Below are positions 20,501 through 27,135 of a stretch of 64,000 nt of DNA, one piece after another. The position numbers were made by a program, and so were the translations under genes. The DNA lies in contig NZ_JAGKJJ010000002.1 in NCBI RefSeq assembly GCF_020329505.1, forward strand, positions 434,001-498,000, given 5' to 3'. Under the pieces are notes generated by a model. The model made no database searches, was not told the DNA's origin, and saw only the letters and a program-made list of their open reading frames with translations. The stretch comes from Bradyrhizobium semiaridum (GTDB lineage Bacteria > Pseudomonadota > Alphaproteobacteria > Rhizobiales > Xanthobacteraceae). Within the stretch, counting starts at the first letter, position 1; each line of letters starts with the position of its first letter.

Positions 20501-20817
20501 TCTACGCCGACGAGCTGAAGGCGTTCGCGGCCGACGGCATCTGCGAGCTCTACACCGCCTTCTCGCGCGCCGACGGGCCGAAGACCTATGTGCAGCACCT
20601 CGTCGCCGCGCAGAAGGACCGGGTGTGGGACCTGATCCAGCGCGGCGCGATCATCTATGTCTGCGGCGACGGCAGCAGGATGGAGCCCGACGTCAAGGCG
20701 ACGCTGGTCTCGCTCTATCGCGAGCGCACCGGCACGGATGCCGGCGCCGCATCGCGCTGGATCGATGAGATGGGCGCGACGAACCGCTACGTGCTCGACG
20801 TCTGGGCCGGTGGTTAA
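17581..20817 (+). CDS. Self-sufficient cytochrome P450 / NADPH-P450 reductase fusion (CYP102 type)
   Basis: A 1078-aa cytosolic fusion like P450 BM3 (about 1050 aa), which hydroxylates fatty acids using NADPH. Heme domain about 1-465: I-helix AGHETTSG, ExxR helix KEALRLWPP, and heme-binding FGNGQRACIGRG with the ligand Cys at about residue 413. A linker rich in Ala/Pro follows, then the FMN flavodoxin domain (LYGSNLGSAEELA, about 500-640), and the FAD/NADPH domain (RYYSISSSP, GPGTGLAPFRGF), ending YVLDVWAGG as in BM3. The GLFTADT segment keeps the Phe equivalent to BM3 F87, but the Arg47/Tyr51 carboxylate anchors are not in place (sequence there reads MGAPLVIVSG). Ribosome binding site GGGGGC lies 8 bp before the ATG. 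Confidence 0.95.
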   Translation: MASGNRLSPIPQPPTKPVVGNMLSLDSTAPVQDLVRLSKELGPIFWLDMMGAPLVIVSGHDLVDELSDEKRFDKAVRGSLRRVRAVGGDGLFTADTKEPNWSKAHNILMQPFGNRAMQSYHPSMVDIAEQLVKKWERLNADEEIDVVHDMTALTLDTIGLCGFDYRFNSFYRRDYHPFVESLVRSLETIMMTRGLPLERLWMQKRRKTLAEDVAFMNKMVDEIIAERRGSTDATSDKKDMLAAMMTGVDRATGEQLDDVNIRYQINTFLIAGHETTSGLLSCTIYALLKHPEILKKCYEEVDRVLGPDVDAKPTYQQVTQLTYITQCLKEALRLWPPAPAYGIAPLADETIGGGKYKLKKNTFVTILVMALHRDPSVWGPNPDVFDPENFSREAEAKRPINAWKPFGNGQRACIGRGFAMHEAALAIGMILQRFKLIDVHRYQMHLKETLTIKPDGFKIKVRPREDRDRGAFAGTAGAAAAAPKAPRAPTTRPGHNTPMLVLYGSNLGSAEELATRMADLSEINGFATRLGPLDDYVGKLPEEGGVLIICASYNGAAPDNATQFVKWLGSDLPKDAFSKVRYAVFGCGNSDWAATYQSVPRFIDEQLTKHGARAVYPRGEGDARSDLDGQFQKWFPEAAKVATKEFGIDWNFTRTAEDEPLYAIEPVAQGAVNTIVTQGGAVPMKVLVNSELQTRDGAHPSDRSTRHIVVELPASLTYRVGDHLSVVPRNDPTLVDSVARRFGFLPADQIRLQVSEGRRAQLPVGNAVSVGRLLTEFVELQQIATRKQIQIMAEHTRCPVTKPKLMAYVGEDDASAERYRAEVLAKRKSVFDLLEEYPACELPFHIYLEMLSLLAPRYYSISSSPAGEAQRCSITVGVVEAPASSGRGIYKGVCSNYLARRRASDTIHATVKETKAGFRLPDDNAVPVIMIGPGTGLAPFRGFLQERAARKAKGATLGPAMLFFGCRHPEQDFIYADELKAFAADGICELYTAFSRADGPKTYVQHLVAAQKDRVWDLIQRGAIIYVCGDGSRMEPDVKATLVSLYRERTGTDAGAASRWIDEMGATNRYVLDVWAGG

Positions 20818-20825
20818 GCGGACCT

Positions 20826-20862
20826 CGTAGCCCGGATTGCGCTGCGCTCCATCCGGGCTACG
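20826..20862. repeat. Palindromic repeat, family C (CGTAGCCCGGAT arms)
   Basis: Perfect 12-bp arms CGTAGCCCGGAT and ATCCGGGCTACG around a 13-bp centre, placed just after the P450 stop. It could act as a transcription terminator stem without a T-run. A longer relative is at 48142-48230. Confidence 0.8.
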
Positions 20863-20896
20863 GGATCGATCTTGTGCGGCCGATCTCTCTCCACGC

Positions 20897-20922
20897 GTCG
20901 TCCCGGCCTTCGCCGGGACGAC
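20897..20922. repeat. Short perfect hairpin GTCGTCCCGGC
   Basis: An 11-bp perfect inverted repeat (GTCGTCCCGGC / GCCGGGACGAC) with a CTTC loop, between the P450 and the methyltransferase-fold gene. It looks like another dispersed palindromic unit; no other full copy was found in this window. Confidence 0.65.
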
Positions 20923-20985
20923 CGGGGGGCCACCCGCCTCAGAACATCGCGGCTTGCCTCGAACCACCGTGCTACAAGCCAAAGC

Positions 20986-21711
20986 ATGATTCCCTGGGAA
21001 AAAATCGACACCGCACGCATCCCCGGCAGCGCGGACGAGCTGCGCCTGATGCGGCGCGGCCACGAATTCTCCATCAAGCTCGGGACCAACGAGCTGATGA
21101 ACAGCCGCCTCTCCGGATCGGAGGCCGCGCTGGCGACGCTCGCCGCCAAGCGGATCGAGAAGGTCGCGAGGCCCCATGTGCTGATCGGCGGCCTCGGCAT
21201 GGGCTTCACCTTGCGTGCCGCGCTCGCGGTGCTCGGCCGCAAGGCAACCATCGTGGTGGCCGAACTGGTGCCGCAGGTGATCGCCTGGGCGCGCGGCCCG
21301 ATGGCGGAGATCTTCGGTGACAGCCTCGACGATCCGCGCGTCGAGATCCGCGAGGTCGACGTGGCGCGGCTGATCGAGCGGCACAAGCTCGGCTTCGATG
21401 CGATCCTGCTCGATGTCGACAACGGGCCGGAAGGTCTGACCCGTAAAGCCAACGACGCCCTCTACGACGTCTCCGGGCTGCGGACGGCGCAAGCCGCGCT
21501 GCGACCCGGCGGCGTGCTTGCGGTGTGGTCGTCGGGACCGAATCCGAAGTTCACGAAATCGCTGCGTCAGGCCGGCTTTGCCGTCAACGAGGTCGCCGTC
21601 CGCGCCACGGGGCGCGGCGGCGGCGCACGCCACGTGATCTGGATCGCGACCAACGAGCCTATGCCGCCTTCGCCGCCGCCTGATGCGCGTGCGCGTCGAT
21701 CGCGTCGATGA
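20986..21711 (+). CDS. Spermidine synthase-like SAM-dependent protein
   Basis: A 241-aa protein starting MIPWEKIDTARIPGSADELR. It has a Rossmann nucleotide-binding segment LIGGLGMGFTLRAAL and acidic strand ends VVAEL and AILLDVDNGP, as in the spermidine-synthase/methyltransferase fold. It lacks an N-terminal strand domain long enough for a true polyamine synthase, so the substrate is uncertain and it may not make spermidine. An upstream in-frame extension is discarded because it runs through the repeat. The 3' end overlaps the convergent hydrolase gene by about 53 bp. Confidence 0.8.
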   Translation: MIPWEKIDTARIPGSADELRLMRRGHEFSIKLGTNELMNSRLSGSEAALATLAAKRIEKVARPHVLIGGLGMGFTLRAALAVLGRKATIVVAELVPQVIAWARGPMAEIFGDSLDDPRVEIREVDVARLIERHKLGFDAILLDVDNGPEGLTRKANDALYDVSGLRTAQAALRPGGVLAVWSSGPNPKFTKSLRQAGFAVNEVAVRATGRGGGARHVIWIATNEPMPPSPPPDARARRSRR

Positions 21712-22585
21712 TCTGCGGCCACATCGGGATCGGCAGCGCGTGGCCCATCCGTTCGATCATCATGAGCCTGGCGCCCGGGATCGAGGCCGCGGTGTCGCGG
21801 CCGCCTTCGGGATGCACCAGCGGATCGACGGTGCCGTGAATCACCAGGGTCGGCGCCTTGACGCTGCGCAGCCGCTCCTTGCGGCTGCCGGAGGCGAGGA
21901 TGGCGCGCATCTGGCGGCCGACGCCGGCTGGATTGAGCCCGCGCTCGAAGGTGCGCACCGCGAGCGCGCGGTCGCGGGCCTCGTCCTCGGGGAATGAGCC
22001 GGCGCGCAGGAATTTCCAGGTCTGCGCGAAGCGCTGGATGTATTCTTCCTTGCTCTTCGGCGGCGGCGCCATCAATAGCGCCATGGCGGCGCGGGATGGC
22101 CCCGGCAGTTTGGGATTGCCGGTGGTCGACATGATCGAGGTCAGCGAGCGCACCGCCTGCGGATACGAGATCGCGATCTCCTGCGCGATCATGCCGCCCA
22201 TGGAGGCGCCGACCACGTGCGCCGACTGGATGCCGAGCGCCTTCATCAGGCCGATCGTGTCCTGCGCCATGTCCGACAGCTTGTAGGGCGCGGCGAGCGG
22301 AATCCTGAGGAAGCGCAGCTTGAGCAGTTCGAGCGGCCGCAGCGGGCCGCCGCCGCTCAGCCGGCCCGACTTGCCGATGTCGCGGTTGTCGAACCGGATC
22401 ACGCGAAAGCCGCGCGCGGCGAGCTGCTCGCAGAACTCGTCGTCCCACAGCACCATCTGCGCGCCGAGGCCCATGATCAGCAGCAGCGGCTCGGCATTCG
22501 CATCGCCGAAGATCTCGTAGCAGATGTCGATGCCGTTGGCCTTGACGATCTGCGGCGGCTGATGGGCGAGCGTGGTCACGGGCAT
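21659..22585 (-). CDS. Alpha/beta hydrolase
   Basis: A 308-aa alpha/beta hydrolase. Strand and oxyanion region LLLIMGLGAQMVLWDDEF, then FDNRDIGKSG, the nucleophile elbow GASMGGM and late acid/base candidates HGTVDPLVHPEGG and MGHALP. The order resembles 3-oxoadipate-enol-lactonase-like and esterase-like proteins, but the substrate cannot be assigned. It is the only minus-strand gene in this plus-strand region; its start lies back-to-back with the PhaE-like gene, with about 170 bp between them. Confidence 0.87.
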   Translation of the reverse strand: MPVTTLAHQPPQIVKANGIDICYEIFGDANAEPLLLIMGLGAQMVLWDDEFCEQLAARGFRVIRFDNRDIGKSGRLSGGGPLRPLELLKLRFLRIPLAAPYKLSDMAQDTIGLMKALGIQSAHVVGASMGGMIAQEIAISYPQAVRSLTSIMSTTGNPKLPGPSRAAMALLMAPPPKSKEEYIQRFAQTWKFLRAGSFPEDEARDRALAVRTFERGLNPAGVGRQMRAILASGSRKERLRSVKAPTLVIHGTVDPLVHPEGGRDTAASIPGARLMMIERMGHALPIPMWPQIIDAIDAHAHQAAAKAA

Positions 22586-22755
22586 CCCCTGTCGGTGGCG
22601 CGGTCAGCAACCTCTATGCCACGGTTTGACGCAGCGCAGAAGGGCTTCCGCCGCCGTCGTTCGTGCCGCAGTTGACCGATCCGCGGCAACGGTGTCGTAT
22701 GGTGCAACAAGCGAAAGCGCGGCAAGCGCTCGAAATTGGTGTGGAGGAGCGCCGC

Positions 22756-23139
22756 ATGGCCGACAAGGGCAACGACCCTGCCGTGATCTGGCAGACGATG
22801 ATTGGCGAGATGGAGAAGGGGTTCAACTCCTTCGGCAACCAGTTGATGAGCTCGCCGGAATTTTCCAAGGTGATGAACCAGGCTGGCGGCGTCGCGGCCG
22901 GCGCGCAGAAGCAGCTCGGCGAGCTGATGGAGAAGTATCTGCTTGCCATGAACCTGCCGAGCCGCGCCCAGCTGGTCGGCATGGCCGAGCGCCTGCAGTC
23001 GATGGAGAATCAGCTCAACGAGATCAAGACGCTGCTGCAGCAGGTGCACCATAACTCGCTGGCGCCCTCGGACGGCTACGGCGCGACGCCGCGGCCGCCG
23101 CGCACCAGGCAGCCGCCGCCCGAGGGAGAGCGCAAATGA
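22756..23139 (+). CDS. Short PhaE-like PHA synthase subunit
   Basis: A 127-aa protein. The ATG at 22756 has a strong ribosome binding site GGAGGAGC at 22743-22750; longer readings lack one. The C-terminal half, YLLAMNLPSRAQLVGMAERL followed by a coiled-coil-like QSMENQLNEIKTLL, resembles the conserved end of PhaE, the partner of class III PHA synthase. True PhaE is about 300-400 aa, so this is a reduced form. Its stop overlaps the ATG of phaC, so the two are translationally coupled. It ends in a Pro/Arg-rich tail (PRPPRTRQPPPEGE). It is likely to activate or anchor PhaC on the granule. Confidence 0.75.
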   Translation: MADKGNDPAVIWQTMIGEMEKGFNSFGNQLMSSPEFSKVMNQAGGVAAGAQKQLGELMEKYLLAMNLPSRAQLVGMAERLQSMENQLNEIKTLLQQVHHNSLAPSDGYGATPRPPRTRQPPPEGERK

Positions 23140-24218
23140 ACGCTTCCACCGGATTTGACCTCGCCTCGATCTCCGAACGGGTGCAGTCCGAGGTGCAGCG
23201 CGCGATCCAGCGCAGCATCAAGGGCGTCGAGTATTTCTCGACCTCGGGTCCCTCGCTCGGCTCGACGCCGAAGGACGTGCTGCATTCGCGCGGCACCATG
23301 AACCTCTATCACTACCGGGCGCAGGCCAGCGAGGTCTATCGCGTGCCGGTGCTGATCGTGATGGCGACCACCAACCGCGGCTACATCCTCGACCTGGTGC
23401 CGGGGCAGAGCTTCGTCGAATTCCTGCTCAAGCGCGGCTACGACGTCTATATGCTGGACTGGACCGCGCCGAAGCCGGAGGAGAAGTCGCTGCGCATGGA
23501 GGACTACGTCCTCGACTTCATCCCCGACGCGGTCCGCCGTGTGCAGCAGGATTCCGGCGAGACGGACGTCTCGGTGATCGGCTACTGCTTCGGCGGCGTG
23601 CTGTCGCTGCTGTACGGCTCGATCCACAGCGACGGACCGATGAAGAATTTGATCTGCTTCACCACGCCGATCGACTTTCGCGAGATGAAGCTGTTCTCGA
23701 ATTTCGCGGACCGCCGCTATTTCGATGTCGACCGCCTGATCGACAGCACCGGCAACATGCCGCCCGAACTGATCCTGCAATCGTTCGACATGCTGCGGCC
23801 GGCCTCGCGCATCACCGGCCAGATCCAGCTCTGGGAGAACATCTGGAACGACGAGTTCGTGAAATCCTACCGGATGTTCGACCGTTGGGCGACCGACACG
23901 CTGCCGCTGACCGGCGAGTATTTCCGCGCCATCACCAAGGATCTGATGTGGGACAACAAGCTCTACAACGACACCATGACGGTCGGCGGCCGCGCGGCCA
24001 AGCTTGCCGACATCAAGGTGCCGCTGCTGCACGCCGTCGCCGAGCACGATCACATCGTGCCCTATGACGCGGCAAAGCACCTGGTCACCAAGATCGGCTC
24101 CACCGACAAGGAGGAGGTGATGCTGAAAGGCGGTCACGTCTCGCTGGTCGCCGGCGCCAACGCAATCAAGCGGCTATGGCCGAAACTGGACTCCTGGCTG
24201 GGCAAAAGATCGACCTGA
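23136..24218 (+). CDS. phaC: Poly(R)-hydroxyalkanoic acid synthase, class III-like
   Basis: A 360-aa alpha/beta-hydrolase-fold PHA synthase, the length of class III PhaC (about 355 aa) rather than class I (about 590 aa). The lipase-like box is GYCFGG with the nucleophile Cys at about residue 151; the Asp is in AEHDHIVPYD and the His in KGGHVSL. The conserved YMLDWTAPKPEE region is present around residues 107-118. Its start overlaps the PhaE-like gene (ATGA). It polymerises hydroxyacyl-CoA into cytoplasmic PHA granules. It is followed 11 bp later by a GNAT gene and then a phasin, which supports a granule-related operon. Confidence 0.92.
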   Translation: MNASTGFDLASISERVQSEVQRAIQRSIKGVEYFSTSGPSLGSTPKDVLHSRGTMNLYHYRAQASEVYRVPVLIVMATTNRGYILDLVPGQSFVEFLLKRGYDVYMLDWTAPKPEEKSLRMEDYVLDFIPDAVRRVQQDSGETDVSVIGYCFGGVLSLLYGSIHSDGPMKNLICFTTPIDFREMKLFSNFADRRYFDVDRLIDSTGNMPPELILQSFDMLRPASRITGQIQLWENIWNDEFVKSYRMFDRWATDTLPLTGEYFRAITKDLMWDNKLYNDTMTVGGRAAKLADIKVPLLHAVAEHDHIVPYDAAKHLVTKIGSTDKEEVMLKGGHVSLVAGANAIKRLWPKLDSWLGKRST

Positions 24219-24229
24219 GAGAGATCGAC

Positions 24230-24823
24230 ATGACCGAACAACGTTCCTATCCGCGCCGCGTCAAGACCGAGGCGGGCGACATCGAGTTTCGCCTGATGAC
24301 GCGGGCCGACGAGGCCGCCGTGCTGGCCTTCGCGCAGCACCTGCCGACGCATGATTTGCTGTTCCTGCCGCGCAACATCAGCCAGCCAAAGGTGCTGTCG
24401 GCCTGGGTCAACGAGATCGAGCGCGGTGACATCACGAGCCTGCTCGCGGTCAAGGACGGCAAGGTGGTCGGCTGCGGCACCTTGGTACGCGACCCGCATT
24501 CGTGGTCGCCGCATGTCGGCGAAATCCGGATGGTGGTGTCGCTCGACATGCGCGGGCAGGGCGTCGGCCGGGCGCTGTCGCAGGAGACCTTTGCGATCGC
24601 GCTCGCGGCCGGACTGGAGAAGTTCTCGGTGCAGATGACCGTCGACCAGCGTGCGGCGATCGCGCTGTTCGAAAGCCTCGGCTTCAAGGCCGAGGCCCTG
24701 CTGCGCGATCACGTCCGCGACGTCGAGGGCAAGACCCATGACATCGTCGTGCTCGGGCATAATGTGGCGCAGGTCCGGTCCCAGATGGAGGCCTACGGGG
24801 TGCCGGGAGCCGTACAGAAGTAA
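24230..24823 (+). CDS. GNAT family N-acetyltransferase
   Basis: A 197-aa protein starting MTEQRSYPRRVKTEAGDIEF. Motif A of the GNAT fold, GEIRMVVSLDMRGQGVGRAL, carries the acetyl-CoA pyrophosphate-binding RGQGVG, and FESLGFKAEALLRDHVRDVE is the usual C-terminal motif B region. It sits 11 bp after phaC, so it is co-transcribed, and it lies upstream of the phasin promoter. Whether it acetylates a granule protein or a small molecule is not known; co-occurrence with phaC may be only positional. Confidence 0.85.
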   Translation: MTEQRSYPRRVKTEAGDIEFRLMTRADEAAVLAFAQHLPTHDLLFLPRNISQPKVLSAWVNEIERGDITSLLAVKDGKVVGCGTLVRDPHSWSPHVGEIRMVVSLDMRGQGVGRALSQETFAIALAAGLEKFSVQMTVDQRAAIALFESLGFKAEALLRDHVRDVEGKTHDIVVLGHNVAQVRSQMEAYGVPGAVQK

Positions 24824-24857
24824 AATAATACCGTATATTGCTGAAGTCGCGGGCAGA

Positions 24858-24887
24858 TTGCGATGCAACATATATGTTGCAATGCAC
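24858..24887. promoter_or_regulatory. Compound operator in front of the phasin gene
   Basis: Contains a perfect 18-bp palindrome (TGCAACATATATGTTGCA, 24864-24881) overlapped on each side by a TGC-N3-GCA dyad (TGCGATGCA at 24859-24867 and TGCAATGCA at 24878-24886), 19 bp centre to centre. TGC-N3/4-GCA is the motif described for the PHA regulator PhaR/AniA, which represses phasin genes. It is therefore a likely PhaR operator. The AT-rich stretch just upstream may hold the promoter. Confidence 0.65.
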
Positions 24888-24972
24888 CATGAATTGTGAC
24901 ACAACACTCCTGCCCCGGGCCAATCCGGACGGGGTGAGCCATAGCTCAAACCTGAGGATGGAGAGACCCGCA

Positions 24973-25449
24973 ATGACCATCGAAACCAACTCCGTGCTGA
25001 ACAGCGTCAAGGAAGCCTTCGCGCCCGTCACCGAGGCGTTCACCAAGCTCCAGAACCTGGAAGTTCCGGAAGCCGCCCGCGAGTTCGTGAAGAAGCAGGC
25101 CGAGGTCGCCAAGACCCGCGCTGCCGATGCCTATGCCGGCTCCGAGAAGGTGACCAACGTGATCGAGTCCGCCGTTGCCGGTTCGGTGACCGAGGCCGCC
25201 AAGATCAGCCGCAATATCCAGCAGGCGATGTACCAGGACGCCGAGGCGTTCTTTGCCGGCATCGACAAGCTCGCATCGGCAAAGTCGCTGAGCGAAGCCG
25301 CCCAGATCCAGTCGGACCTGGTCCGTGCGCGTGGCGAACTGTTCGTCTCGCGGGCGAAGGCCACGACCGAGTATCTCGGCAAGCTCGTCACCGACGGCGC
25401 CAAGACCGCGCAGGACAACTTTGCCAAGGTCTACGGCAAGACCGCCTGA
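24973..25449 (+). CDS. Phasin family protein
   Basis: A 158-aa phasin, the amphipathic protein that coats PHA granules. The ATG at 24973 has GGAGAG 8 bp upstream; the ATG at 24958 is in frame but has its GAGG too close. The sequence is helix-rich and has the phasin-like FAPVTEAFTKLQNLEVPEAA and QDAEAFFAGIDKLASAKSLS segments with heptad-like Ala and Lys spacing. It is expressed from its own promoter with a PhaR-like operator and ends at a strong terminator. It lies directly after phaE-phaC-GNAT, which ties it to granule formation. Confidence 0.93.
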   Translation: MTIETNSVLNSVKEAFAPVTEAFTKLQNLEVPEAAREFVKKQAEVAKTRAADAYAGSEKVTNVIESAVAGSVTEAAKISRNIQQAMYQDAEAFFAGIDKLASAKSLSEAAQIQSDLVRARGELFVSRAKATTEYLGKLVTDGAKTAQDNFAKVYGKTA

Positions 25450-25474
25450 TCGAGCTGCACCACTGCCCCTTTTG

Positions 25475-25502
25475 AAGGCCCGCTTAGGCGGGCCTTCTTT
25501 TT
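25475..25502 (+). terminator. Rho-independent terminator after the phasin gene
   Basis: Perfect 9-bp stem AAGGCCCGC / GCGGGCCTT with a TTAG loop, followed by CTTTTT. It lies 25 bp after the phasin stop and is the clearest intrinsic terminator in the window, consistent with a highly expressed phasin transcript. Confidence 0.9.
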
Positions 25503-25539
25503 GTCCGGTGCTCCTTATACATCGCTCATGCCTGCCTCG

Positions 25540-25624
25540 CGTCATTGCGAGGAGCGAAACGACGAAGCAATCCATGTCTCCGCAAGCGGTGAAATGGATT
25601 GCTTCGTTTCGCTCGCAATGACGG
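25540..25624. repeat. Palindromic repeat, family A (CGTCATTGCGAG arms)
   Basis: Starts CGTCATTGCGAGGAGCG and ends CGCTCGCAATGACGG, with inner arms GAAGCAATCCAT and ATGGATTGCTTC; a long two-part hairpin between the phasin terminator and the DUF445 gene. Other members are at 30370, 37174 (half), 41009 (partial), 48256 and 59035. Confidence 0.85.
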
Positions 25625-25659
25625 CTAGCATTGGGCCAGCGCGAACCACGTCCAGCATC

Positions 25660-26943
25660 ATGACCCTGCCCGCCGCCCTCATCGCAACGCCCGTCGACGC
25701 CGAACGCGCGGCCGAACTGCGGCGGGTCAAGTGGCTGGCGACCGGCGTGCTGGCGGCGACCTTCGTCGTTTTCATCACCTCGAAGGCGCTGCTGCCGGTG
25801 CATCCGGCCTTCGGCTTCGTCGCGGCCTTTGCCGAGGCCGCGACGATCGGCGGGCTCGCCGACTGGTATGCGGTGGTCGCCCTGTTCCGGCGGCCGCTGG
25901 GGCTGCCGATCCCACACACCGCGATCATCCAGGGCAATCAGCAGCGCATCGCCGAGAAGCTCGGCGAGTTCATCGAGAACAATTTTCTGGAATCCGGGCC
26001 GGTCGAGGCCAAGCTGCGCGAGATCGATTTCGGCAGCTTCATCGCCGACTGGCTGCGTGACCGCAAGCGCAGCGAGGATCTCGCCCGCTTCGTGCTGCGG
26101 ATGCTGCCCGAGGCGCTGTCGGCGACCGAGAGCTCCGGACTGATGCAGTTCATCAGCCGCCGCGTCACGACGCAGATTCTCTCGATCGATCTCGCGCCGC
26201 TCGTCGCCGGTGCGCTGCGCGGCTTCGTGCAGGAGGGCAAGCATGCCGGCCTGCTCGACGATATCCTGCGCGTGCTGCACCAGACGCTGACGCAGCAGGA
26301 AACCATGGCCGTGATCCGCGAGAAGGTCCGCGCCGAGATGCCGACGCTGCTGCGGCTCTATCGCGCCGACAAGTTCGTGGTGAACCGCATCATCGCTTCC
26401 GCGACGAAATTCTTTGAGGAGGTGCGTGACGATCCGCAGCATCCGTTCCGCGGCGAATTCGATCGCATGCTGCTGTCGTTCGTCGACCGGCTCGGCAGCG
26501 ACAAGGCGTTTGCCGATCGGATCGACGGCCTCAAGCGCGACCTGCTGGCGCGGCCGGAGCTTGCCAATCTCGGGCGCACCATCTGGGCCAACGTCAAGGA
26601 CTTCTTGGAGCGCAGCGCCTCCGGCGAGTCGCAGGTGTTGCAGCATCAGCTGGCACGGATGTTCGCCGAAGCCGGCGACGCGCTCGACGGCGATGCCGAT
26701 CTGCGCAGCGAGATCAACCAGGGACTGGTCGCGATCCTGCGCACGGTGGTGGCGGAGCAGAAGAGCGGCGTCTCCAGCTTCATCGCCGACCAGATGAAGA
26801 GCTGGGACATGGAGCAGCTGCTGCAGCTGATCGAGGTCAATGTCGGCAAGGACCTGCAATACATTCGCTTCAACGGCTCGCTGATCGGCGGGCTTGCGGG
26901 GTTGGCGCTTTACACGCTGGAATATGCGCTCCGGCTGCTGTGA
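25660..26943 (+). CDS. DUF445 domain-containing membrane protein
   Basis: A 427-aa protein of the DUF445 (YjiN-like) family. One N-terminal membrane helix (WLATGVLAATFVVFITSKALL), then the family hallmark FAEAATIGGLADWYAVVALF and RRPLGLPIPHTAIIQGN, and a long helical cytoplasmic or periplasmic part ending in a second hydrophobic stretch (LIGGLAGLALYTLEYALRLL). The start at 25660 avoids reading through the upstream repeat, which is open in the same frame. The function of this family is unknown. It has no clear operon partner: the phasin upstream is terminated, and the next gene is 190 bp away. Confidence 0.9.
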   Translation: MTLPAALIATPVDAERAAELRRVKWLATGVLAATFVVFITSKALLPVHPAFGFVAAFAEAATIGGLADWYAVVALFRRPLGLPIPHTAIIQGNQQRIAEKLGEFIENNFLESGPVEAKLREIDFGSFIADWLRDRKRSEDLARFVLRMLPEALSATESSGLMQFISRRVTTQILSIDLAPLVAGALRGFVQEGKHAGLLDDILRVLHQTLTQQETMAVIREKVRAEMPTLLRLYRADKFVVNRIIASATKFFEEVRDDPQHPFRGEFDRMLLSFVDRLGSDKAFADRIDGLKRDLLARPELANLGRTIWANVKDFLERSASGESQVLQHQLARMFAEAGDALDGDADLRSEINQGLVAILRTVVAEQKSGVSSFIADQMKSWDMEQLLQLIEVNVGKDLQYIRFNGSLIGGLAGLALYTLEYALRLL

Positions 26944-27135
26944 CCGATTGGGCACGGATCTCACTTAAGTTGTGGCAAGTGTGACGCGGGCCGCTTGCAC
27001 GAAAGAAATCGGTTCCCTAGCTTTTCAAGGCACATTGTTGCGTTGCGGAACGATTCCGCCGGGTTTGCGTCAATCCTGTTGACCATCCTGTCAATCCATT
27101 TGCCGGCGCCGGGACGCGCTGGAAGAGGAGCTGAA

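Noticed and set aside
21659..21711. Overlap between the SAM-fold gene and the convergent hydrolase as a frameshift
   Set aside because: Both frames are intact; a short tail-to-tail overlap is ordinary.
25501..25659. Longer N-terminus for the DUF445 protein
   Set aside because: The extension is translated from a palindromic repeat and lacks a ribosome binding site.
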